From Onchidella celtica (Eukaryota > Mollusca > Gastropoda > Systellommatophora > Onchidiidae), in assembly GCA_963931925.1 (NCBI GenBank), contig OZ007571.1, positions 59,088,125 to 59,152,124 on the forward strand: 64,000 nucleotides of DNA, written 5' to 3'. Below, piece after piece: positions 44,638 to 56,400 of the stretch. Position 1 is the first letter of the stretch. Each line of letters opens with the position of its first letter. The position numbers and the translations under genes are program-made. The notes under the pieces were generated by a model that made no database searches, was not told where the DNA came from, and was given only the letters and a program-made list of their open reading frames with translations.

Positions 44638-45425
44638 CAGTAGACAACGGTTAAACCGAAATCGGCAGGACCACAGGTTTGTTTTCGGTTTAGCGATAGG
44701 AGGCTTGAAAAATGCCAGTTTCAAGAGAGGCAGCCCAAATCACTATCATAGAGGACAAATAATGTAAGACTCAACAGACTCAACACGCCCTCGCTTGCTC
44801 TGTGTTTTTGACTGAGAATGAGGGTCGATGATTGCCCAGGCCTAGGCAGACTCAAAGCATGGATATGCGGGTGAATGTGGACTAACTTTCAGAACAGGGA
44901 GACATGCGTGTGGACGGACAGTATAGAACTGCCATCCCGCCGATCTCGTTACCTGTTACCGTACACGATGCCAGCGCCATAACTACTGTAGTGCTGTTTC
45001 TCTGATGTCATACATTTTACATGAAAGGTCAGTCGCGATGCACCAGACGTAACGTCTGCTGCCGTCTGTCTTCGGACCCGTGACTTTATGGGCCTCCCTC
45101 CCTCTCCCCCGATCCCTGTAATGCTGCCTCTTCAATGTAGGCTTAACTATCAGGCAGAATGAAGCATGCTTTGCTCTTATTTTTTTTTTTAGGGGGGAGG
45201 GGGTAGAGGGGTGATACAGTGACTTGACTCGATGTATGGCAAATCACAGTGGACTGGCCACTGAACCCAGCAATTAATTTTCTTTTCAGTTTAACCATAG
45301 GGTTATTTCGGCTTAGCGCTAGTTTGTTAACAAAGACAAAGAGGAAAAAAATCGGGGATTCTTATTTTCTTTCGGTTTAGCATTAGTTTTGGTTTAGCCA
45401 TTTTCGGTTTAACCGTTCTCCACTG
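44638..45425. mobile_element. Pogo-like MITE, family H
   Basis: The ends read CAGTAGACAACGGTTAAACC and the inverted GGTTTAACCGTTCTCCACTG, flanked by TA (44636-44637 and 45426-45427). GGTTTAGC motifs recur near both ends (for example around 44,690, 45,310 and 45,375). The element is 788 bp with no coding sequence. Confidence 0.8.
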
Positions 45426-45427
45426 TA

Positions 45428-47185
45428 ATATATTCTTTGTGTCCTACTGACATTTCCTTGCAAAAATTGCCATTATCACATCTATTTTCATTTTACCACC
45501 ATATGCTCATTCCACTCACAAAGGTTTATTTACATGCTTTTTACGTTTTTCCATTTAGATCACAGGAATTTCTTGAGATTGGATAAACTTTACATTATTT
45601 TGGCTCTAGCCACGCTAGCAATATTCTATGAATGAAGATTCTTTTTTGCCCACCTCGTCACCTCTTTACTGGAGAATAGGAGAGATTCCTCGTTGTCAAA
45701 ACTAGCAGTGTCTACAAGCATGCAATTAACTGATGGAAAATTATCAAGGTTATATGTTTAAACATCATTAATATTATACATGTACTTTAGACCACATGGT
45801 GCCCAAAAGTGCTGTTATTGTTAATCATCAGAAGCTAGCGATAAACACCTCTTGCAATAAAAAAAAACATCTCATGCCCTGAGTATGTGATAAAATGATA
45901 CTGATAGTATATCAAAAATCATCTCATAGACCTACATCTTTGCCTAATATCACAACAACTGTGAAGTTTGATTTTGCTTTTTTCTACACATCATCTGGAT
46001 AACGATGATATTGTGTCCTTCCTCTTTCCTGTTTTATTGATGAGAGACCTAAACATTTAAATATTCATGTGCATAGTAGTCTGCAACAGGGCTCTTGTAA
46101 GGTATCAAATTTGCAAAATTCAGTTTTACAAGGCCTCCAAGGAATTTCCAGAACCATCTGACACCCTACATTGGAACAGCAGTTTTGAGTTTCATGAGTA
46201 AATATTTTCAATGCAAAAGCAATCAGTATCAGATCCTCAATGATCATCAAAGCTCTCTCTAAATTTCATTTTTCTTTTTTCTACATTCTCTATACTTGCC
46301 AAAGCCAAGGGAGAAGGAGATCTGATATAGCAAAAACGAAGAAGTAAAGAACTAGGTCACGGTCGCTGAAAATTTCTGTGCATGTTGCATCCCTATAGGG
46401 CATATCGAGATCTAATATCAGGTAGTCTAGTGCCACAGGTGCTTACTGTTGGAAACAAGTAATGTGCAGGACAGATCTGGCTTCTAAGCATTCTGGTTAA
46501 GGTAAATGGGAAAATGATAGGGTGCTATTTTCACAGTAGTTTTCATAAGCAAGGCAGATGTTTTTTTGATTCACTTGAGGGGGAAGAGGACTTGATCTCT
46601 GGAAATGATGCTTTATATGCATCTTACCAGACTCTTAGACATGATAATGACCTTGCTATGAGTATACAGTATTCAAACTAGCATCACATTCTTACATTAA
46701 TATGATTTCATGATAAATCCTAATGTAAATCCATTATTTATTTATATAAAAGACACTGATTACATGTATAATCTTTGCATCATCCAAGCTAATATTTTTT
46801 TTATTATACATGCTAAGCTTAAAATGCATTGTAATTAGAATACATCACCCTATTTCACATAAAATACATGCAGAGCTTGTGCACAAAAATAATATGAAAA
46901 TCAAAGTGTTATCTCACTAGGAGTAGGGGCCGTAGAGAAAATAAAAATATAATAAAAAAAGACAAAAGTAAACAAAAGATACACAAGCAAATATTTCATC
47001 TTTCTTGTCAGGAGGACAAAATCTCAGTCCTGTCATAATCAATTCATGTGTAGCATTTCTGACACCCGCACCTGCAGCTCTACAGACTCACAAAAGAAGT
47101 TCTACAATTGAGTAATGAATAATAAAATAAAATGCAGTTTCTTCTAAATCCCGTAAGGTGGCTTGAAAAAGATATTCCTTTATTC
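45428..47185. other. Intergenic sequence
   Basis: AT-rich; no gene or classified repeat seen. Confidence 0.55.
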
Positions 47186-47193
47186 CTCTACAG

Positions 47194-47396
47194 CAGCGGT
47201 TCCCAATCTTTCCTATACTCCACACCCTTAGAAAAGTTCTGATATATTCTGATACCCTCTACATTTACAAACGTAATATCTGGTTTGAAGATGAAGAAAG
47301 CAATTTCAAATCCATGTACTCAATTTCCAAATCCAAGTTTTCGTACCCTCCGAAATATCGTCTCGCACCCCCGGTTGGGAATCCTGCTCTACAGCA
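47194..47396. mobile_element. hAT MITE with perfect 8-bp target duplication
   Basis: The ends read CAGCGGTTCCCAATC and GGTTGGGAATCCTG. CTCTACAG lies immediately outside both ends (47186-47193 and 47397-47404). The 203-bp length, CAG(N)GGTTCCCAA ends and 8-bp duplication are diagnostic of the hAT superfamily. Confidence 0.9.
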
Positions 47397-47578
47397 ATGG
47401 CAGTTTTGAGAAGTTGACCCACAGAACAAAAAAGTTATAACCACTATGTAAGACTATGATTAAAGCATATATATCTCAATATGGTCCACACAAGTTTTCT
47501 TAACTTTCTTATACAACTTCACTTTAGTGAAATGATTTTTACATGCCTAGATAAACCAATCTGCCTTAACAGAATATA

Positions 47579-48572
47579 CAGTGGATTATCATGTTTAACG
47601 ACACTGCTATTGCTAATAAAGAGACCTTTGCCAAAAGTGAGAACATTTTAAATCCCAGTTTTTTCTACTATATGAGCCATATAATAAAAATACTCGAATA
47701 ATGGCAATCGATAATCAAATCACCTGCTATAGCAAGAGAATTAATTTTGAGTGCATACGGCAAATAGTGGGGGCAGCCGCAGAACAACATGTTGAGAGTC
47801 AGTCCAGTCAGACAATAACAACATGCATCATTCTTTGTTTGTTACTACACGCCCGCCTTGCGAGTTGTGGCCACCTCTCACTTAGGCCTAGTTCGCTTTC
47901 TCTTCCTACTGACCACGTGCGGTGATAGCACACTACGCACAGTCAACTTAAAGTGATGACTCATCACTTACTGAGGCAAATGTGGAGCAGGCTATGAAGG
48001 CAACAACCATGTAGCTTTGTCTGGCACGTGCACTCTCTGGTCACTACCTGTGAACACTGTGATGTGCAGTAATTATTAAATGTAGCAAGGTCTTTGATTG
48101 CAATTGACAGCCACACAGCGTATGCTCTTGTCTACACCAGGCTTCCTGACCACATGCCAACACTCTCTGTGTCACAAACATGTGGCCAGTCTGTTCCCAT
48201 ACTTTGAATGATACAGCGCGGGAAACCACCGGAGACAAACATACTTGTCTACCTCTAACTTTTGCATCTAACTCTCTTGTTAACATAAATAGGCAAAAAA
48301 AAAAAAAAACAGTACCGATATGAAGGCTGAGATGTGCTGTCAGTTTGATATTATATGTACGTTGGTGTAGAGGACATGCCAACATGAGTGGTAACTATTA
48401 AAATATCCCTATATTTATCATGGTTACCTCCCTTGTTCGCATGTCATGCACATACTGGGGTATTTTAATCCCTTGCCTTGCCTTTTGTACTCTTTCCTGG
48501 AATAGCGAGACCTCGGGTATAACGAGACATTTTTGGTGGAACATGGCCTCTCATTATAACCAAGTTCCACTG
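47579..48572. mobile_element. Pogo-like MITE, family E, copy 2
   Basis: This uninterrupted 994-bp copy is inverted relative to 24696-28472. Its left end CAGTGGATTATCATGTTTAA matches the right end of copy 1, and its right end ending AACCAAGTTCCACTG matches the left end. TA precedes it, but AC follows, so the right flank has mutated. Confidence 0.78.
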
Positions 48573-48574
48573 AC

Positions 48575-50281
48575 ACAATGACACAGGTCAACATTCCTAC
48601 ATGGCCATCTCCATTCGCTATATCAATGGAGCAACAATTTGCTGAAATTGCCAAAATGAAAAATGTCCTCACTTTCAGTTGATAAGACTCATGCATGCCT
48701 CTTGCTTTCTATGGTGCATCTCTTTTACTGTGAGCAGAATCAAAATCGATTTTCTCGACCACTGTTTTTGGAGTAATTCAAATTTTGCCTATGGCATGCT
48801 CACATTTTTTACACTAAACCCTACTAAACTGATTTTTTATTTGTTAAACTGCAGTCTGATTTTGAGTTTGCTTCTTCGCTCTCTGTAAAACATAATAATT
48901 ATTATAAATTTTTATGGTCCAAAATGTGCAAAACACTTTCACACTGGTGTGTAATACAAGCCTATGCAAAATTTGAAACAAACTGAAAAGGCAGTTTCCA
49001 AGGAAATTGAGGCTGATTCCTCCAATAGTGAAAAAATGAGTGTTACTTTTATAAAGTACAGAAAAAAACTGTTAAAATGAGTGTTACTGTTACTGTTACA
49101 AAAATGATAATTATATGACAAATGGACAGCCAAACGTTTAGCAAACATGGAACAACAAAAAAAAAACACCTGTATTTCTAAGGATAAAAATGATAATAAA
49201 AAGCAAAGCAATTATTTTCATTTGTGCAAACAGGAATATATTAGGTGGGTGTTTGTGTGAAACATGTTCTCTTTGAATACGAGAAAGTACATTAGTACTG
49301 ATCAACAATGGCTAAGGAACTATCATACATAGATGACAGAAAGAATATCGACCACATGCAATTTCTTGATGTAAATCCGACTCCCGGAAATATCTAAGAC
49401 ATTGCTGGTGATGCAAGAATATTTGTACCAAAACAGCCACGTACCACAGAGACATGAACTGACAATCATATGAAAAATAAAGGTGAATTATCTTCCTCAG
49501 AACCCACTCTTTCCCAACTCCTTTCTTTACATTAAAAATTCACTCAAATTTATTATAAATATTTGTCTTACACCAATTCCCAAAATGCACCAGTCCCAAA
49601 TTTTGTCAGTAAAAACACACACACAAACATTTAATGTTTATTATTAGAGCTCACAACAATTGGGTACAATTTAAATCATTAAATAGGTTTCTAATAAAGG
49701 AGGAGATATAAAAACAAATGTGATCAGTGTGAATCTTAAATATTTCTTGGGGTATCAATTATCTACAAAAAAAAGTATACAGGACCCAGCTATAAAGATG
49801 GAAGCATGACCAACTAGGACTAACAGCCAGTAATATGGCATTATTTTCACTATTCTCCATTGCTTTCCATAACAATCAAATTTCTTGGACATACTTTTTG
49901 CTGATGTTTTCAAACATTCCCTCCTTCTTTCCTACAAGGAATCATTTACAAGTTACTCTTACTGATTTCAAGTGGGAATTACTAAGCTCTACCAAGGGAT
50001 TTTTGGCTGCAGGGTGCAACCACATGAATTTGGTAATTACAAATTCCACTGACCTGGAAACCACCCCAAAACTTACAGTAAAATCTAATAATATCAGGAC
50101 AGCCAGCTACACTGGGTCTGGCAGTACAGTGCTGAAATACATGTATTTACTGATCAACTGAGCAAAAGGCAGTCACATTGGTAACAGGATTAAAAAAGAT
50201 CACAGAACAATTCTTTCTTTTCTCTTGTCCTTTAGTATTCTACTCCCTACCACCCTAACTTGAGCTGCTCCATGCCTCTCA
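48575..50281. other. 3' flank of Hook (3' UTR or intergenic)
   Basis: No coding sequence is supported. It contains candidate minus-strand AATAAA signals and a short run of CA repeats near 49,615. Confidence 0.5.
49637..49642 (-). promoter_or_regulatory. HOOK: Candidate polyadenylation signal downstream of Hook
   Basis: AATAAA on the minus strand lies about 640 bases after the Hook stop codon. Another AATAAA lies somewhat further downstream near 49,550. Which is used cannot be told from the sequence. Confidence 0.3.
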
Positions 50282-50474
50282 CTATGCCTGCCTGACATTG
50301 TTTCCTCCATTAAAATGGTTTGGACTGATCTGAGGAAATTCAGGCTCTTCTTCAACAGGGGCAGGAGGCTGAGCAACTGGCCTGTTCACAATTGACACAG
50401 ATTCTGCCTTGACTCTCCTAAAAGAAAACCTACGTTTTGTGCTGGGAGTTGCCACAGGGCTCTCCTGACTCTCA
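50282..50474 (-). CDS. HOOK: Hook terminal exon: variable tail and stop
   Basis: The acceptor tttcatttcacag gives a T that completes serine in phase with the previous exon. The exon then reads ESQESPVATPSTKRRFSFRR, a VKAESVSIVNRPVAQPPAP stretch, and ends NGGNNVRQA and TAG. The tail is serine- and proline-rich with a basic KRRFSFRR patch; RRFS fits a basophilic kinase site. I do not recognise it from vertebrate Hooks. Assignment rests on strand, phase and splice site. Confidence 0.72.
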
Positions 50475-53400
50475 CTGTGAAATGAAAAACATCCAAGATA
50501 AGTTGACAAACCCCATGACTGTCATCATCTAACATTTGCCTTCATGACAGAACCTGCTGATCATTCATTATTCTCACTACTAATTAAGAATGATATGAAT
50601 GCCCGATATTTTGTTCTTTTCGTTTTTCCTCATAATTAACCATGGTAAGCCAATTTATTAATGTGATTATCCTAGTACATTCAAGTTATCTATATAAAAA
50701 AAACAGCAAGTTTGTTTTGTTTCGAATTTAAACTTCCGATTGCGTTTCAAAGTTTGAAGGCATGAGTTTCTGTGCCATCTGACTTATGCACGGGCCATGC
50801 AGGTGTTACTGTGCCAGTTGTGAGTTGTTTTCTACCTAAATCTACATAATCTGTGTGCCGATTGTGTGTGTTGTTTTATAACTTGATCTACATAATCTGT
50901 GCGTCCGTTCTGTGAACGGGTCCTTACACTAGTGAAGTCAAAATGTGGTTGAAAAAAAACATTGTGTGTACGCTAGTGACAAATAGCAAGAAAACTATTA
51001 ACAAAGTGAACTCTAAATTAAAGATCAGTTTGAAAAGGGGAAAAAAAAACAAGCTTTGTATAACTGGGCCCTCCTTCAGACTGAAAACAATGAAAACTGC
51101 GAAAATGATGACACAGTCTTACACTATGTTGTGTTTCAGACCTCAGCGTCTTTTTAATTTGCTCATTATCATTAAATAGTAGTTTATAGCAACTTGTTTG
51201 AACTGGAGTCTTTAGCACTGTGAACCAAAATTGCTATTTATGGGCGTCTCCTAAATACACGGACAGAACTCATGACGGGTTATCCATCACAATGCCTTTG
51301 TTAATATAACATCTACAGCTACTTAACCATTCATTTTGTACAAGGAAATTATCCAAGGATGTCTGTCCCAGAGCTCTGTGACAGAAATTCCTACTCCAAG
51401 GACAACTCTTTAACACAATCCAATGTTTAGTACACCACATTCTTTCCTTTATTAACCCTCCAAGATCCACGTTAGAAAATACACAAATTTTGTAACATGG
51501 GTGAAACCCAATTCACTGCAGCTGTTCACGTATATCCCACCTTTATGGCATTTGATGTGTTCAGGCACTGAGATAGGTCAGGAAAGTTTGTATCCCTGCA
51601 AGGCCTTACTCCATGTTAAATGTTAGACCTACAGTGGAATCCTAATATCTCGACATCAGTGGGACCGTCTGACTTGCGTCAAGCAAAGAGAAAGTCGAAA
51701 TAGCAGATCACACATCATCATTATGGGAGAAGTGTCCAATAAATAACGTAATTATGTCCCTTTTTCTCTTAATTTTCGGCATACTGTCATCCGTTCCTCC
51801 AGTATCAATGTTGTTTGGAGCAGATGCATGGCAAACATTTGCCGGTATCGGCGAAATGCTGTAGCTATTCATCAAATGCGCTGTGTTTACTATTTCTTTT
51901 TAACCTCGACCTGACTGTTTCTTCAAAAGAAGTGATGATACCGATACACACACAGTACGGCAGCTAACCAAGAGATCTAGGTCAAGGCCTAGTATCAACG
52001 GCACATGAATGTTTTGTGGAAAAAAAAATTACTCTGTAGTACTCTGTACCTCTACTGCCGTGCGCTTATTCATTTCAAGGGTCATCCTCTGTGTCCACTC
52101 ACCCCCTCTCCTACCCCTCCCCGCCAGCACAGAAAAAAGAAATAAAGAGGACTTATATTCGGGGAGTTGCGTGAGCATTTCGGTAGCACAGTAGTAGATC
52201 TAGCGCACTTGTGCTCTGGTCGGGGAGAAATGTGTCGATATAAAAGGAAAGAATGGAATAACACATCGAGTTACCGGGAAATATTTGGTAGTACTAACTC
52301 ATTCACTACCAGGGCATTTTCCATCTCTGTACCGGGCCAGATTTTGGACCTACTTTTTGGTACTAGACCTTTTTATAAAATCCTAATTAATGGCTACATC
52401 TGTTTAACCAACCAACACGTTATATGTCAAAAGAAAGGTAAAATGCTGAACTTTATAAATTTGTAGACTCTAGATCAAAACTTATTTTGAGACATGAAAA
52501 TTATTGTAAGGTTTAAACAAAATAAAATGAAAAAAAATATGATTATGACCAACACAATTTCAGCTTATGGTTCGTAGATCTCAGGAACAAAAACTCCAAT
52601 AGGCTTCAAACTCCAGAATCTTGTTTATAATCCATTTATATATAATCCATGTGAATTTCACAAACACTGTTAGAGAAATAAAAAAAGTTACAACAAAACA
52701 ACCAGCACCATTGTCACACACAAAAAATGGGGAAAAAATCCAAAACTTGGTCGATAATCTCTCTTCAAAGTAGCTCTAAAATGTCTTTACCTGGTTGAAT
52801 TTAGCAACAGGAAGTTCATAAACCATTCAAGAATGTTGGATTGGATTTGTATTTCTTAACTTTGAAAAACCGGTCTGGATTTGGATGTGAATTAGTAGAG
52901 CTGTGAAACACGGCACACGGGCCAGCCACGGCTGTCAGACTAGCCGTGAAACACGGCTCACGATAGTGAATGAGTTAAAGTAGGAACAGGTTGAGACTTA
53001 AAAATTGTGTCGAGTTACTCAGAATGTCGACAAAAGCCATGTCAAGATAAGTGGATTGGACTGTATTTATATGCCTGACATTGCAGGCTAAAAGGATCAA
53101 AGAAACTGAAGAGATGCAATCACTTGACAGTAAAATTTATGTAGAAAGCAGATTTCTTCACCAATAGACACTCATCACCTTATTAAAACAGCACACTAAC
53201 AATCTTCTCATTAATATAAGGCTACACCAAGAAGGTAACATATCACCATACATATTTATGAAAAGCAAAAGGTGGCTAAAGAAAGTTTTTAAAAAAAACA
53301 AAAATGACATGGCCGAAATTCGAAAATCAAAAGATGATGATAAAGTATTTGAACTGCATGCATTACCAAGGAAAATATCAATATAATCTGGGTTGTTGAT

Positions 53401-56400
53401 AAAGGCTTTATTTGCACAAAACAGGGGAGTCCTCAAAAATAAATATTCTGAGCTTTCAAGAAGATGTAACAATCTTAAATCTAACCATTTCTGAAGGCAT
53501 GGCGGCAGTGTTATTTCAGATAACAGATACTAAAAATTTACTTTCAAAATATCGCTTTGTTTATTACAAATAAAAAAAGTATCTTGCAATGGTAATTTCT
53601 GCAGAAATGGACATTTTCATTACTGTCAAAAGTTAACACTGCACTGTGACATATTTCAGGGCCAAACCTAGACAATTCTGTTGTAATAAATGAGAATTTT
53701 GCCTTTAATAACTACCAAACAGCAGCCATAAATAATTCCAAAGGGTGCCTAAAATTCTCAGCCATAATTTCAGATCATGGAAAATGTGACCCTTGGTAAA
53801 AATTATAAAGGTGGAAATAGTGTTAGTAGGAATGAAACTTGTGACAAATACATGAGTATAATTATCTGTCATCCTTGGTTAGTAAGACTAGAATCAAAAT
53901 TCATCACTAAATAAACAAAAACGCAAGTAGGAGCCAAGGCTTCATTTTGATAAGGAAGATCACAGTAGAACAATAAAAATTTAAGTGGTCCAGCTTGAGG
54001 ATTTATAGAGGGAAACTAAAATGAAAATGCCCCGTCAAAGTTCAGATTCCACACAAACCTGTCCCAGAGCCTTCAAAACAAAATAAGACATTCGCTTAAA
54101 AAAAAAAAAGGAAAAAAAAAGGAATTCGGGGGGGAAAAATCAAAAAGTGACTGGTCTCCCAAGCAGATGAAATTTTCTACTGATGATTAAATTTAAAAGA
54201 CTGTGCATCGATTCTACCTTGGATATTTCCGAAGTGTGGAAAAAACAAAAAGTTAGTACAGCTATTAGACATTCCACAGAGCCAAATTCATGGCATCAAT
54301 ATATCCAAATATGGATGCATAAAACTGAAAACAATCCCACCTGACCAGATTAAAATGTTTGGCAACAAAATCTGTCATAGATTATAAATTTTCTAAAGAA
54401 TGTGTTACGTTTATCAGCTTTCTTAAAATTTTGTTTGTCACACTATTCTTCCCCATAAAGCCCTGGTCTTACATTTACATATCACTGTTTGCACACTGCT
54501 AATAGAAGTTAGTGGCAATGAAGCTATTACCATTTGGTGCATTTTACAGAGGGGCGACTAAAAATAAAAGCTTGCTAATTATGTGACATATACATGAGAA
54601 ATGTTAACAACCGCACCATTTACAATCATAATAAATCAAAGCACATCTTTGTGAAATCACGGAAAGATCTCGCAAAGTTCACTATTTTCAGCTGAAAATT
54701 TGGATCAACACAGTTTTGTACATGTTTACAGAAGCAAGGAAAAATAGTAAAGAAAGCAAAAACAGGGCTTTCTTCCACATAGCAGAAAGAAATGAAATAT
54801 TATTACAACATTTTCTGCAGCTTTACAATTACAGGAACACACAGTATACATACCTTCCTTAGCCAACAGTTTGATCTCCATAATATAAACATTAAATGCA
54901 CCCAACTTTTCCTATTTCATTAACTTTCTAAGAAATTATGTTCACACTTTGGTACTCAATGCATGAGGTGAAATAATAATCATCACACAACTAAACCTCA
55001 TTTCAAAAGCCAGTTGTTACATAAGACTGCCTGGTGTAGGATACCTTGAGTCATTTGGTTGCCAGAGAAACCATCTCATTTATCTCTACTTCATGATCAT
55101 GATGATGATGATGCTCTTTACTTCTATATCGCATTTATTTCACTGAAAACAATGTGTGAGTATACATTACATGGACTTTCTTAAAAATTAAAAATGCTTT
55201 GCACTTTCTTCTGCAACACTCCTCCCAACTTAATGCACTCATTATCAATATACAATGCAAGACGCACTAATGATCATGAAAACATACAAACTTTTAGTGG
55301 CTGTGCTTGATGTGCAGCTAGCGTGAACTTGAACACAGCATAATATATATACTGTTGGATTGCTGTCTATTTCAGATAAATCTGCCAGATATTATATTAA
55401 AGTTATCCTGAGGTATGGTACTTTCAGACAGTGGAAGATCAGTGTAATATCAATCTAAGCTCATCCTTTTGATTGAAAACATGAAGTCTTTGGACAGAAG
55501 AAACTGGCTCAACTATTACTTTAAAAAAAAAAAAAAAAAGAAGTGTTCACCAAATGTTGGCTTAACTCATTCTAGTGCACTACAGCATTATTATTGTTCC
55601 TAACCCAGGTATTCACTACAGCAAAATCAATTCAATCTGCATTTTCATATTTCCCACCCCCAAGGTTTCTGGATTTTTTTCTCTGCTTCAAAATATTTTT
55701 AAAAATACCATGGCTGTAAATTAGAAGCAAAATACACTAGGTATCCACAAACTATTTTGGTTCTATAGATTCTTTCACCATATGCTTCTATTTACTTAAG
55801 AATATAATGTCCAAATGGCAAGAAATATTACTTTCCTTCTCACCTGATCAAGCAAAAATCCCTACATGTTTTGTTTTTTTTGGATACATCCTCAGTACCT
55901 AGAATTCTTTTTTCAAATATCAGAGATACAAAGATGCAATCGTGCGAAACTGTTCCCCTTGACCAATAACACCATTTCTGACCAATAACGGATGAAAACA
56001 AAAGTTGTTATATGTAAATCACTTAAATTTATTGTTCCTGTTAATTTTGATGGCCAATGGAGGCAAAGAACTTTCAACCTCAATCCTGTAAAAGTATAAA
56101 CCAAATGAAGGATGTATTGGTCAGGGATCATTAACCCTTTCCCATAAATGCCCCTGACAATGGTCAGCCCAGGAAACTGGGCTCCCCTGAGAGATCTTGG
56201 CAATTTACGAGTCAGTTTACAAAAACTGCCATAGTGATCTAGTTCACAGAGATAAAGAGGCAAAACCATACATTTCCTGAAAGGTAAATGAATGACCTTG
56301 CTTATGGAATAAAAATTTTGGTGAAAAATGCTATTATATGATGTTTTTTGGTGTCCTTCTTTTTTTCCATCTAAGATCCCCAGGATCAGTCCCTTCGTCC

